From Sweltsa coloradensis (Eukaryota; Arthropoda; Insecta; Plecoptera; Chloroperlidae), in assembly GCA_024449915.1 (NCBI GenBank), contig JAMZAV010001457.1, positions 186,001-250,000 of the forward strand: a DNA stretch of 64,000 nucleotides. Reading direction: 5' to 3'. Positions within the stretch are counted from its first letter, which is position 1. The number at the start of each line of letters is the position of its first letter. A program made the translations under genes and the position numbers. Of the stretch, positions 10,848-23,029 are shown in pieces. The notes beneath the pieces are model-generated. The model searched no databases. It saw only the letters and a list, made by a program, of their open reading frames with translations, and was not told the origin of the DNA.

Positions 10848-13228
10848 CTTTCATCGGGGCAATCGAAGGGTGAGACCGTCTATTCTCTGCGATCCTATGT
10901 GGTAATCTTGGAGATGGTTGTTTGACAGGCTTACGTTTCTTGGTCCTTAATGAACGAGGTAGATTATTGTCAGTGGGTGATTGCTGATTCTGGTCGCTCG
11001 GTTTTGAGGTCGGCGATGTACTGCCGCTAGGTAAAGTATCATGTGACCGTGGCTCGGGAACATCTGGGTTTGAAGTCACATTCGAGGCAACGCGTAGCTC
11101 ACATTGATTTGGCGCAACGTTTAATCTTTCAAGACGAACATAACACGGTCGCATCGACAGGTTGGACAGTTCAGGCTGTACAACTTGAGATAATGTACGT
11201 GACTTGGTGGATACGACAAGGATGTTACAATAGGAAGTAAAGATGACTTCATTGTGGCACTTTGTTTAGTTTGAACACAATACACTAAATTACTACAAGG
11301 AGTGTCAGTAGCCACGTCCGGAAGATGTAGAGAAATGTCCAGATCAGGTTGAAACGAAGAAGGAATCATATCCAGCCTGCACACAGTAGTGTCGGCTAAA
11401 AAATGTGTACTTTCTTGTTCCTGTAAAGATTCGGCAAGGTTAGTGGGAGACAACGGTATCATTTCACGCCTGGAAGGCAAATAGGTAGTAGCACTGGCTG
11501 TGGTGTGAAGATTAGAAATGTCACTGTCACAAGATTCTTCAATCTTGTACGGAGGTGATTCTACTTTGAAACATTTTTGCTCTTGCTTCAGTGGGTCTGT
11601 CTCAATTTGGAAGTTTTCTAGACTATATGTGTCCATTTCCGGATCATTAACAGAAACATTGATGAAATTGTTGGGAGGTGCTTCTTGAAGTGGATCGCTG
11701 GGCTCTTGCTTAATCGGAAGAAGTGGCCCGGATGTACAAGAGAGAGGTATGTCTAGATCAGGATGGGATGATGCAGAAAGCCTGCTTTCCATTCTGCACG
11801 TATTAGAGTTTGCTATGACATGTGTAGGCCTACTCTGAATGCACGCAATGTCCGATGGCCCAAGATCAGTGGAACAAACGGCCGTGAGAGTTTTCAGTTC
11901 CGCAATTGAACTGGATATATTTTGAAGATAAGAAATGTCACTGTCACAAGCTTCTTCAATCTTAAACAGAGATGATTCTAGTTTAAAACATTTTTGCTCT
12001 TGGTTCAGCGGGTCTGTCTCAATTTGGAAGTTTTCCGGAATAAATGATTTGTCCGTTTCATTAACAGAAACATTGATGGAATTGTTGGGAGGTGATTCTT
12101 GAAATGAATCGCTGGGCTCTTGTTTAATCGGAAGGAGTGGTCTGGATGGGTAAGAGAAAGGAATGTCCAGATCGGGTTGGAACGATGCAGGAATCATTTC
12201 CAGCGTGCACACAGACGAGTTGGCTATAAAATGTGTACTTTCTTGATGCTGTAAAGCTGATTCCTCAAGGCTAGTGGGAGAAGAGGCTATCATTTCACTA
12301 CTGGAAGGCAAATAGGTAGCAGCACTGGTTGTGGTGTGGAGGTTAGAAATGTCACTCTCACAAGCTTCTTCAATCTTGAATGAAGGTAATTCTAGTTTGA
12401 AATATTTTTGCTCTTGCTTCAGTGGGTCAGTCTCAATTTGGAAGTTTTCTAGACTAAATGTGTCCGTTTCCAGATCATTAACAGAAACATTGATGAAATT
12501 GTTGGTACCGGTAGGTGCTTCTTGAAGTGGATCACTGGGCTCTTGCTTAATCGGAAGAAGTGGCCCGGATGTACAAGAGAGAGGTATGTCTAGATCAGGA
12601 TGGGATGATGCAGAAAGCCTGCTTTCCATTCTGCTCGTATTAGAGTTTGCTATGACATGTGTAGGCCTACTCTGAATGCACGCAATGTCCGATGCCCCAA
12701 GATCAGTGGAACAAACTGCTGTGGGAGTTTTCAGTTCCGCAATTGAACTGGGTAGGCCTATATTTTGAAGATTAGAAATGTCACTGTCACAAGCTTCTTC
12801 AATTTTGCATGGAGGTGATTCAAATTTGAATAATTTTTGTTCTTGTTTCAGTGGGTCTGTCTCAAACTGGAAGTTCTCCGGACAAAACGATACGCCCGTT
12901 TCATGATTGTGAACAGAAACATTGATGATATCTTTGGTAGGCACTTCGTGAATAGGATCGTATGACTCTTGTTTAATTGGAAGGAGTGGCCCAGTTGTGA
13001 GAAAATTGTACGACGGTGACTGAAAAGAAATCTCCAAGGGTAAGTTGACGGATGAAGGCTGCGTCGCGGGAGTTGATGCCATCTCCAAAGGTTGAGTGGT
13101 AAACCATGCTGGGCCATGCTGCAGAGGATCAGTTACAGTAGGCGGTGGTAAGGGGTGCTTCACGCTATTGCCCTCATCAACATACTGGTTGTCCATAGCT
13201 GGTGACCTAATTAACCATACGTTCAGGT
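10848..13228 (-). CDS. C2H2 zinc-finger protein, copy 1, large N-terminal exon with SUMO-motif repeats
   Basis: The exon begins after an acceptor TTGTTTCAG (13229-13237) and ends ATGAAAG|GTAATA at 10848. The likely start is ATG at 13196-13194 (MDNQYVDE, G at +4), because copy 2 has MDSQYIDE at the same place while upstream residues diverge. It is acidic and Ser/Pro-rich, with four ~140-residue repeats starting PLLPIKQE (see the repeat entry) and a basic C-terminal part (RTKKRKPVKQ). One frame runs to 11121 and a second from about 11190 to 10848. The switch near 11190 must be an indel or sequencing error, since the second frame alone splices in phase to the 8860 exon. IKQE and FKIE fit the SUMO consensus (hydrophobic-K-x-E), so a transcriptional regulatory region is inferred. 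Total exon product about 780 residues. Confidence 0.75.
11330..12989 (-). repeat. Four in-frame coding repeats, higher-order A-B-A-B
   Basis: Units start at about 12989, 12563, 12140 and 11726 (spacing 426, 423, 414 bp). Each runs PLLPIKQE...ENFQ(I/F)ETDPL(K/N)QEQK...(F/Y/C)KIEE(A/S)C(D/E)SDIS. Units 1 and 3 share one C-terminal half (SSIAELKT...IQSRPTHVIANSNT); units 2 and 4 share another (TYLPS...QESTHF...). An ancestral two-unit block was therefore duplicated. Each unit carries up to three hydrophobic-K-x-E sites. Confidence 0.85.
12753..12760. other. TAGGCCTA octamer inserted in the coding sequence of copy 1
   Basis: The octamer stands where the paralogous repeat of copy 2 has TA (44315-44316) in the context GG-TA-TATTTTGAAG, and unit 3 of copy 1 likewise lacks it (about 11915). 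It adds exactly two residues (Gly-Leu before PSSIAEL) without breaking the frame. Candidate transposon excision footprint. Confidence 0.7.
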
Positions 13229-13445
13229 CTGAAACAAGTACAATAAGCAAATGGTTACAATGGTACAAGTCAGCCTAAGGGACTCGCTCATCTATCAAGG
13301 GAATTAAATAGGTCTTTCTTTGCTTTTATGTGTGTTCATCGTGCAAGTTGGTGAACTGACTGATTTCATTGAATTTTTATAAACACATCTGGACCAGAAT
13401 TGTGGTTGCTGTTACTAGGAATACACACAAGTTATTGCTAGATGA

Positions 13446-16104
13446 GGGTCATTCCATATCAAATCAACACAGTTAAGTACAAAAAATGACCTCAACCCCT
13501 CCGATTTTGAAAACAATCGTGCCGATTGTTTTCAAAATCGGAGGGGTTGAATATATATTTTTTTAAATTTTCATTGTATCTCTTACGGTTTTCGAATTGC
13601 GGGTGTCTCAAAAACTCAAATTAAGGCGCAATGACATATAAGCAAAAAATTCCAAAATCTATACCGTTAACCGTAGAAAGCTATTTATTTTTATAAATTA
13701 GGCTAAAGGTCTTTGAAAAGCCTTTTCAAAAATGAAGATTTTCATACTTTTGAAAACATATGGTAGGCCTACCAAGATAAAAGCAATACTATTTTTCAAA
13801 TTCAAATTCCTCAAAAACATTTTTTTATTTATTTTTTAACACCTACGCGCGCAACATATGCACACATCTTTCTTTTTTTATGATGAACCATTCTCGAGCC
13901 ACAATTTATCGAAGTTTGTCATTTTACGAGAAATCGACCGTCACAGACCATAGCGATTATTGCTGCCTATTTGAAAACTAAGCGAGATATCAAGATGGGA
14001 ATACTTGCAATACATTCTCTGAACAATGCTCTAGCATAATACAATGTCACATTGGATATACTTTTAATTAATAGGGAACAACATGTTATCAAATTTACTG
14101 GTCAAATTGCATTTTATGCCATATATTTACATCAATTTTTTACAAGGAAGGGTAAAAAAAAAAAAAACTTTTTAAGGACATTTACTACATATGTGTACAG
14201 TATCTAAATACATTCTGTTGTTGTTTTTTTCAACCCTTCAATGAAAAAAATAATATTGAAAATTTGCAAAACTCAAAATTTGTAGTTTTGGAAGCCATTC
14301 TTCACCAAAAGGGCATGTATTTAAAAATTGGAAATGGTAATTTCCAGAATCAGTGGACATTCATCTTAAACACCTGAAAGTTTTGTTTTGTTTTTTTGAG
14401 GGGTAGGGCTATAGAAATGCTGAATTTTTTAAATAATCACAAATTTGTAATCGTACAATAGGCCTATATCGATTTAAAGGCTAATACTAGTTGGACAATC
14501 ACACATATTTAGTATTTAGTTCCTCGCATTTTTCTCTAATGGTAGGAGTGCACATTTAACTCCAAATTGAGTTGAATCGATTGTTTATGTCTGTGTTAAC
14601 TTCATCAGTTTTGTTGAAACGTCCGGGAAAATTGTTAATTCAAGAGGTGAAAGTTTGCGTACGATGGTTGGTTACGTACCCAAACAGTATCATTGATCGA
14701 TAGCAGGATGAATTTATTTATACACCAGTTGCTATAAAATTTCTGCAACTTGAAAATCAAAGGTGTTTTGCTTTTTATGTAACATCTACTATGGTAGAAA
14801 AGGAAGAGAATATGTTCATATCAAGGTATGACAATGCAACAACAACACCAAAGACCAGGGAAAATGATTTATTTTCACCAATTAAAACATATTCATATTC
14901 TGTCTGTTTTGGGGAATGGAATAACAAGAACTCTATCAAAGTTTATGTAACATCTAAATCTATAAACTTGCAGAATGCTTTAATAGCTACACCAAAATCA
15001 TGAACGGGTGAGTTTGTGTCCGTCAAAATAAATGACTATGTTGCGTGTTTACTATTTACGATGGAAAGTGGTGGCTAAGAATAATAAAACAGCAATCCTT
15101 GGAAAATATGGACTTCAAAGTTATTTTCTTTCACCCATCTGGTCCAGGCACTTCATTTAAATTTTAAACTACAGGTATCTAGCAATTACTGTTTGGGTAC
15201 AGCACATAACCATCATACGCAAACTTCCACCTCTTGAATTAACAATTTTCCGGACGTTTCCACAGCATAACTGATGAAGTTAACACAGACATTAACAATT
15301 GATTCAACTCAGTGTGGAGTTAAATGTGCACTCCTACCATAGAGAAAAATGTGAGGAACTAAATACTAAATATGTGTGATGTCCGACTATTAGCCTTTAA
15401 TCCAATATATCTTACGATTACGAATTTGTTCATTATTTAAAAATTCAGCATTTCTATACCCCTAAAAAAAAAAAAACTTTCAAGTGTTTAAGATGAATGT
15501 CCACTGATTCTGGAAACCAAAATTTCAAATTTTTAAATACATGCCCTTTTGGTGATAATGGCTTCGAAAATGGCAAATTTTCAATATTATTTTTTCCATT
15601 GAAGGGTTGAAAAAAACAACAACAACAACATGTTTTTAGATGGGTACACGTGTGTAGTAAATGACCTTAAAAAGCATTTTCTGTTTTTTTTTTTTACCCT
15701 TCCTTGTAAAAAAATTATGTAAATATGGCAAAAAATGCAATTTTGACCAGTAAATTTGATAAAATGTTGTGCCCTATTAATTAAAAGCATAGGCCTATCC
15801 AAATGTGACATAATAGGTATTATGCTAGAACATTGTTCACAGAATGTATTACAAGTATTCCGATCTTGATAGCTCGCTTAGTTTTCAAATGGCAGCAATA
15901 ATCGATATGGTCTGCAACGGTCGATTTCTTGTAAAAAGACGAACTTTGATAAATCGTGGCTCGAGAACGGTTCATCACAAAAAAAAGAAAGTGTGTTCTG
16001 AGCTCAGCTCATTGGTGGTAACCACCATGTAAAATTTTAACAAAATCAAAAATCAAGGCGCAACATTTGTATTTATTATTTGCTCATTTCACATGGAATG
16101 ACCC
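13446..16104. mobile_element. Long foldback DNA element (GGGTCATTCCA ends)
   Basis: Ends are GGGTCATTCCATATCAAAT (left) and ATTTCACATGGAATGACCC (right). Inside, 13981-14690 is a diverged inverted copy of 15192-15885, matching for example around AAGTTTGCGTACGATGGTTG and its complement. A short unpaired centre lies at about 14760-15180. No transposase ORF. A clear target duplication was not found. The right end is shorter than the left between 13560 and 13960. Confidence 0.7.
13493..13549. repeat. Perfect 27-bp inverted repeat with 3-nt loop
   Basis: 13493-13519 and 13523-13549 are exact reverse complements separated by TGC. It lies just inside the left end of the foldback element and has no counterpart at the right end. 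Not a terminator in any identifiable gene. Confidence 0.85.
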
Positions 16105-16690
16105 AACAGAAACGTGTTTTTACTTCCAGGAAAACCTAAAATACTATACCAAAACAGATGACGTTCGGCTATTGGGTCGAGTTTTATTAGCCGAACACTC
16201 CGCTCCACCGCCATTGAAACTTCATGTTATTTGTGAAAATTAATTTTGGCTGGAAATAAATTCGATAGTAATTAGTTCACTCACATAAAAGATAAACACA
16301 TGAATAAATAAAATGGAACCCTGTTGTTAGTTTCAAACGTTGCATTTTAGCATTTATTTGTAAATTACCTAGTTTTTGGCCGTGATATGCAGCTATGTCG
16401 CCATCTTGAGCCGCTCGGCTAGGGTGTTCGGCTATTGGCGACATTGCTTTTCGGATATTACTTTGACTTTCGAGTTTGATTATCGACTTCACAGAGCATT
16501 TATGATTGGCCGAGATGTTTTAAATCAACCAATGACTCAATGAGGTATAGGCCCTAGGCCAAAGGAAGCCTAAAAACAAAACCCAGTCGCCTGACATCAT
16601 AATTGAATGTAAATAGAAGTGTTAGGCCTACTGTTTGTAGACACGGACGGCGGCACGATTTTCTGCTAAAGGTGTTCGGCTATTGGGTAA
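16105..16690. other. Between elements, nothing firm
   Basis: Contains the dispersed phrase TGTTCGGCTATTGG twice in full (about 16428, 16674), plus an earlier GTTCGGCTATTGGG at about 16164, and its near complement around 16190. This suggests a remnant of another motif-iterating repeat. No gene seen. Confidence 0.35.
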
Positions 16691-16698
16691 GGCCTAGA

Positions 16699-18366
16699 CA
16701 GCGGTTTTCAAAGTCTGGGTCGCGTCCCAAACTTGGGACAGTGAGGATTTGCTTTTGGGACACCAAGAAAATTGGGTAACGGAAGAGTAGTAGTCAATAA
16801 ATAATAAAAATAATTGTTTTCACAAAATTAATAAGTAAATTTGAAAATGAAGTGTGACTTCCTGCATTGTCCCGTTATAAGCACAACTCCTGTTGTGATC
16901 TTTTGACTGTGATCTTTTGAAGTCGAAATGAGTCATTCTTTGAAGATATGTATGAAGGATGCACATGTGGAAAATGACGCTCCACCATGAAAATCTCAGA
17001 ACTGCAACGCCACCTTACTGGAGGTTCGTTGTGTGACTGCTAATAATAATATGTCCTTGCTGCTTTGGTCCATATTGCCGCCCCCAATTGCAAGGGTGGC
17101 AGTAGAATACCATTTGGTTCGTCAGGTCTAGGTTTTCAGTTGCTCAGTAGCCCCCGTACAGAGACCATTCAACGCAATGAAAAGCTGTCTGTAGTAGGCA
17201 ATATTTTACCGGGTTGACATATTTTTGTAGGTGTGGTTAGTGGAAACTTTTATTAAGCAGTGGCATTGTGTACCGTGGCCTTATAGGCCCCAAGCCTGAA
17301 CAAAAATTGAGCTTAAATGTTAAAGTGACAGTAATAACGGTCCTGACGATTGGGGGGGGGGGGGTTTTACCGAAGGAGTGTTGGGACGCGGCGATTTGAT
17401 TGATTAATAATTGGGACTTGGGTGAGAAAGTTTGAAGACCGCTGCCCTAGAAGAAAGGTAAGGAGAAGAAAAGAGGAGACTGGAATGTGGAATTCTTTGA
17501 AGATATGTATAGTTTTTCGCCAACTTAGAAGAGCACATTCTAGAGCTCTATTCACGAAGGATCACACGCCCACTTAACTTCTTCAAAAGAGCTTCTCAGC
17601 GGGCGCACGGACACAGGTCCTACTACTGTCACCAAACTGAATAAAAACATCGACCAGTCCATCAACGCATCACACAAACAAAGTATTACCTGACCCGGCC
17701 TACCGAAGGGTTGGAAGTATGTTTTCAGAGTCTTGAGTAGAAAAACACAAATTCTTGACGGCAGCCGAAACAATCATTTGCCTTATTGTACCTTTGACAA
17801 GTACATGATAGGGAACCCTATTCATGAAGATTTGAAAGAAACCGCTAGCGCTCTTCGATCTTGACCCAAACTATATGAAGGATGCACATGTGGAAAATTA
17901 CGCTCCACCATGAAAATCTCAGAACTGCAACGCCACCTTACTGGAGGTTCGTTGTGTGACTGCTAATAATAATGTCCTTGCTGCTTTGGTTCATATTGCC
18001 GCCCCCAATTACAAGGATGGCAGTAGAATACCATTTAGTTCGTCAGGTCTAGGTTTTCAGTTACTCAGTAGCCCCATACAGAGACCATTCAACGCAATGA
18101 AAAGCTGTCTGTAGTAGGCAATATTTTACCGGGTTGACATATTTTTGTAGGTGTGGTTAGTGGAAACTTTTATTAAGCAGTGGCATTGTGTACCGTGGCC
18201 TTATAGGCCCCAAGCCTGAACAAAAATTGAGCTTAAATGTTAAAGTGACAGTAATAACGGTCCTGACGATTGGGGGGGGGGGGGGGTTATACCGAAGGAG
18301 TGTTGGGACGCGGCGATTTGATTGATTAATAATTGGGACTTGGGTGAGAAAGTTTGAAGACCGCTG
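16699..18366. mobile_element. hAT-like element carrying an internal tandem duplication
   Basis: TIR CAGCGGTTTTCAAAG on the left and CTTTGAAGACCGCTG-like sequence on the right (AGTTTGAAGACCGCTG). Target word GGCCTAGA precedes the left end (16691-16698) and GGCCTAGA follows the right end (overlapping its last G). The right half plus flanking DNA is duplicated: 16951-17490 is repeated at 17874-18417 (offset 923), so a second right end lies at 17444. Poly-G tracts (about 17351, 18271) sit at equivalent places. The spacer 17491-17873 is unique. Confidence 0.7.
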
Positions 18367-18603
18367 GCCTAGAAGAAAGGTAAGGTAAGGAGAAGAAAAG
18401 AGGAGACTGGAATGTGGTGGAAAAAGGATTGGAGGCAGAAGAGACGAAGGTGGAGAGGCCAATCTTCAATGAAGACACAGTTCAGAGATGGCTGTGGCAA
18501 CAGATAACCTAATTAGTCCAAGAAATGAACAATTTGACCCGGAACAAATTAGCACAGAATTGTTATATACAAAATGTCATTTGGTAAGGTTATCTATATG
18601 CGA

Positions 18604-19590
18604 AAGAAACTTTACCGCAATTCGACCACCCTAATTAGCATATTTTATCAAAATGTAAAAACTAATTAAAATTCATATCTTCATTATTTTTACAGATTCA
18701 TACCTCAAATACTTCTCAGATGATAAATGCAACATATTTAGAAAATATAAAAAATATAAAAAAATACTTTTTGGGTTTAATCATCTTAATTAATGGTTTA
18801 TAATTATCCTAGCATTTTTGATTGGAGGCCTCCCGTATCAAATTGCAAATAACAATTATTGTTTTGATGGTTGTACATTCAAGATCAGCAACATGAACGA
18901 CCTGTGTAGAAACTTTACCGCTGTCCGACCGCCCTAATTAGCTTAATTAATTAATGTGAAAACTCATTAAAATTCATATTTCGACTATTTTCACGGATTT
19001 TTATAAGAAAAAAACACTTTTCAGTGGAGAATCCAGCCTTATACAAAACAATATATTTAAAACATGTAATTTTGGTTTGAAGTACCATAATTAATTGCTT
19101 ATAATCATGATAGAATTTTTGATTAGATGCCTCCCGTATCAAATAACAAATAACGATTTTTGTTCTGATGGTTGTGCATTCAAGACCGTTAACTTTGGCA
19201 ACCTGTGTAGAAACTGTACCACTGTTCGACCGCCCTAATTAGTCTAATTAATTAAGCGACAAACTAATTTAAATTCATATTTTGGCTATTTTCACCGATT
19301 ATGATAAAAAAAATACTTCTCAATGTATTACTCTAACCTTCTAACAAAACTAAAAACAAAAAAATGTGGTTATGGTTTACATCATCATAGTTAAATTGCT
19401 TACAGTTATCATTGCATTTTGATAAGATGCCTCCAGCTAAGAGTTAAAAACAATGATTATTGTTTTGATAGTTGACTATTCAAGACCGATAGCTTGGACT
19501 ACCTGTGTAGAAACTTCACAGATGTGCGATCGCCTTAATAAGCCTTATTAATTAATTTTAAACTGATGACAAATTAATTTTCCCCTTTTT
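18604..19590. repeat. Tandem ~302-bp repeat, three full units plus a partial
   Basis: Units begin with GAAACTTTACCGC-like sequence at 18604, 18909, 19211 and 19512 (periods 305, 302, 301). Each contains CGACCGCCCTAATTAG, then AATTAATT and AAATTCATAT. Units differ by many substitutions, so the array is old. It lies directly downstream (minus strand) of the PIN-like pseudogene and may belong to the same mobile unit. Confidence 0.8.
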
Positions 19591-20079
19591 TCACAACCTT
19601 CTAAATATTGGATACAAATTATTAACATTATGATATTTATTTTTGTGATAAATGCGTTTCAAACAGAGCTTAACTAGACGTCATCCACGCCAACTGCATT
19701 GATGTCCTGATCACTGTCGTAGGAAGCATCCAAATAAATTGTTAGCGAATTTGCACAATTTACACCTTGGCAATTTTTACACACACTGGAACATTCTTCT
19801 TGCAATTGCACCTTAATTCGAACACCCACTCTACTTTACAATTACATCGTATTGTTGAGAGAAGATACGATGCATGTCCGTAAGGCACAGGTACAAAGCT
19901 GTTTTCTGAAAGAGTTCATGCAAATTTCAAAGGATCAAGAGAATTATTTTCAAGCCAAACTTGTACTTGAGGAAGTAAGATGCTGCTGATGTAGGTGGCA
20001 GTGTCTCAGGCTGGATAACCTTTTTATCAGTTATAAGTTTCTGACTAAACTTCTCTATTCGTAGTTCATTGAGACTTAG

Positions 20080-20837
20080 GTGTGGTTTGCCATTGCGTTT
20101 TCACCGCATTCAACAATCTCATTTATTGTAGAAATGCTATTGTTGAAAACACCTGAATGCATTTTCATATCGAGTTCAAATTTCTTCAATGGTAAACCGT
20201 TACCAATCCCAAACATTTTTTAAGTAGTGTCGCATCCAGTTATTGCATGTATGAATGGTGAACAACAGCACACTTCATGACCTAGCTTGGTTGTTGTGTA
20301 ACGCATATCCCATATAGCCTGTTTAGTGGTACCAGATTTCAACTCTGATTTGAAGATGAGTTCATAAGCAGGAGTTTTCAGGTTGAAGTGGTAACATATA
20401 GCAGCACTGGCAAGTCGCTGTTATCTCCAATAAGTGTGGCGTACTCAATGATGGCGTACTCTACTGCCGGTATTGCAATTAAAACATCTGCGTCAGCTTT
20501 TGCTGGAAGTACTGTGATGTTATTTGATTGAAATCTCGATGCCAAAAGTTGAAAGAATCTTGATTTGTTCGTTGGGTGAGACAGAAACGTATCTCTTATC
20601 TACCATGATTGGCTCAAACTTGATTGTACTACATTTGCTACCACCGGTTAATTCGCTTAAAATGTGTAGTGAATTTCGTCGATGCTCCATTGTCATAACC
20701 AAAAAATACGACAGTGGCATGGGTATATTGCTTTTAATGTGATCTACGTAGTTCTTGCATGGGTGTACTGTCTCTAGACCAAGGTATATCCTATGGAGTA
20801 AATGCCCCCCATCGATCACAAAGCAATAGTTATGCAT
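20080..20837 (-). pseudogene. PIN/XPG-like domain protein, broken
   Basis: The minus strand from 20837 reads MHNYCFVIDGGHLLHR, then a segment with MEHRRN, then KADADVLIAIPAVEYA, LIGDNSDLPVLL, and after a frameshift AYELIFKSELKSG, IWDMRY and FIHAITGCDTT, then a stop. The order IDGG...EHRR...DAD...GD(D/N)(S/T)D...GCDTT matches a widespread invertebrate family of uncharacterised PIN/XPG-I-fold proteins (recalled, not searched). Its acidic residues would form a metal site. At least two frameshifts and stops at about 20390 and 20220 show it is dead. In other genomes the family is often multicopy and may be transposon-borne. A product continues weakly to about 20080 (FGIGNGLPLKKFEL). Confidence 0.65.
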
Positions 20838-21554
20838 TGGTTAATTTTCACTCTATTCATTTATCAGTTTCTAGATGTGTTATATTCAAAAGAGCGTACC
20901 CCCAATGGCAAACTTCTGAGGTTGCCAAGGAATACCTGGAGAGTCAAATAATGCTGGTGGCGTTGTGCTTCATTCAAAAGTTAATGCATTTGCTAAATCA
21001 TTCTCTGAAGAACGTTATGAAACACACATGTAGGCCTACACATTTATGGTGTTGGGTGAAGTGCATTTAAACGTGTGTTGGAATTCCAACTTTTGACAGC
21101 TAAGTAAAGGAATGGCCAATATTGTAGATTTGAATACGTTTTCATCTTTTCTGTTTAACGTATAGTTTGCTCTACATCTTCAAACTTTGTTGAATGATCG
21201 TATAATCATAATAAGGATAACAAATAATCAATGGAGGTACATAAATAGAGAGAAAATATACAAAAATATACGTCATTAATACGAGTTAGTACAATCAAGG
21301 ATACGAAATGAGAAAATTGTGTCCACAATGTTGTTTACCCCCCCCCCCCCACACCCTTGACCTACTTTTTTTCCCCTAATATAGCAGTGTTAACAAGTTG
21401 GACCCCCTCCAACTGCACGAGTAGGCCCTACCGGGCTACCTACACCTCAAGTTGCATGGGCAAGACCAGCTTTCACTCTGTACATCGGATATGAGTAGGG
21501 CCTAGGCCTAGCAATAGGGGGCTACATCTACTCTCAATTGGCCCTAGCAGTTTA

Positions 21555-21603
21555 CACTTATTTGGCTAGGGGGGTCCAACTTTTATACACCTTGTTAACA
21601 CTG
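21555..21603. repeat. Dispersed GGTCCAACTTTT...AACACTG repeat, copy a
   Basis: The 49-base segment CTTATTTGGCTAGGGGGGTC...GTTAACACTG recurs almost unchanged at 23101-23149. Related inverted forms are at 21380-21415, 29520-29550 and 29845-29880. The two direct copies bracket the element at 21607-22996. Confidence 0.7.
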
Positions 21604-21606
21604 ATA

Positions 21607-22996
21607 GGGGTAATGTGGATAATTGGAAACAGGGCGTAATTGGAAACGCCCTTTATAACTTCCGTATGTGAAGTTCAAATTTAAAAAAATTGTTAGATAG
21701 CATGGTCCAGGCCTTTATGGAAAATGTGCAAGTAGTTACAGCTTCTTCTGTTAGATGATATGCATGTCATACACATTGCAACCAACCTCTAGGCCCTACA
21801 CAAAAAACTTGTTTCAATTTGAAACACTTCTCAAAATTTCCCCGTTTATGGTCCTTATTTTGTTTTTAAGAAATTTGTTCTTGGATGGATGGATGGATGG
21901 AAATTAATAAAGACACATTAGTCAACAATATGGTACAGGTGAAATTTAGATAATTATCATAGTTTCTCCTGATAAGCAATGTTTCCAATTCCCCTATTAT
22001 CTCATACTTGGGGGTAGGCCTAATTGGAAACATGAATTAGGTGTAATTGGAAACATACAGGGAAATTGGAAACAAAGCCAAAAGATCCATGTTAAGCTAT
22101 GGACAAATTTCAGGGGTAAATGGAAACACATTTAAAAGTTTGGTTCAAAAGTAAGGTAAGTTGGCAACAGTGTCTGACTACACAGCCTTCTTACTTAGGC
22201 TTCAGATTATCATGTTTTGGAAGGAAAGATACCCTCGAAGAGATGACCACGATTCGGTATTGATAAATAATATATTTGCTGACTCCAATAAAGACAAACT
22301 TGGCACTGTAGACTTTGTCTTGGACCCACACCAAGATGCCATTGAAAATATGTGCATTTTAATTTTTTCTTTCCAAAATCACAGGAAATCCAAAAACCGC
22401 AGCTAACGTTTCCATTTGCCCAATCGATGCATGTTTTGTTTTTGTAGGTAATTTACCAACCTGTTGATGTAGTTTTTGTATATTTAATTTTAAGTGATGA
22501 TTGTATTAATATTTAAATACAAAATATAACTTTTTTTATACAACAGCCTTATTTCCATGCTTGTGATGCTTTTGAGATTTTCCGTACAATTCTGCGTTGC
22601 GACAGAAGTTTTTTTTTTAATGTACACAGAATCTACAGTTTGTATCAGAATGTATTAATTTTTGTTGTGTTAGAATCACAGCTAAAAATGTTTTGTTTCC
22701 AATTACCCTACTTTAGTTTCCTTATGGGTCTACGAGTTGTACCATGGCTATTTCCATTTACCCCAATAGGCCTATCTGGGGTAGGCGTAATTGGAAACAA
22801 ATTAGAGTTTAAAAAAAAACAATAAAAATACCATACAATATTCTTCCATGAAATTCTTGTTGGTGTCATGATTTAGTTTACATCAAAATGCACAATTTTG
22901 CTCCTTACACTTTTTCTCTCCTATCAATACCCTAGCCTACAAATAAGGTCAAAGTTTAAAAACACTAAAAGTGTTTCCAAATACCCACATTACCCC
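21607..22996. mobile_element. TIR element with iterated TAATTGGAAACA motif
   Basis: Ends TA|GGGGTAATGTGG and CCACATTACCCC|TA. The word TAATTGGAAACA, or its complement TGTTTCCAATTA, occurs with small changes at 21620, 21637, 21981, 22021, 22044, 22063, 22117, 22408, 22694, 22788 and 22973. The terminal copies are part of the TIR (21620 and 22973). No transposase. A short ORF at 22161-22406 shows no recognisable domain. Confidence 0.75.
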
Positions 22997-23029
22997 TATA
23001 TTGCCTTGTTACTACTTATGTTAAAGGTG

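Noticed and set aside
11121..11190. C-terminal end of the 715-codon frame (CPTCRCDR) as a genuine protein end
   Set aside because: The other frame over the same bases (RPCYVRLERLN) is conserved in copy 2 and splices in phase to the next exon, so the apparent end reflects a frameshift.
22161..22406. 81-codon frame inside the TAATTGGAAACA element as a transposase
   Set aside because: Too short, no catalytic motif and no helix-turn-helix recognisable.
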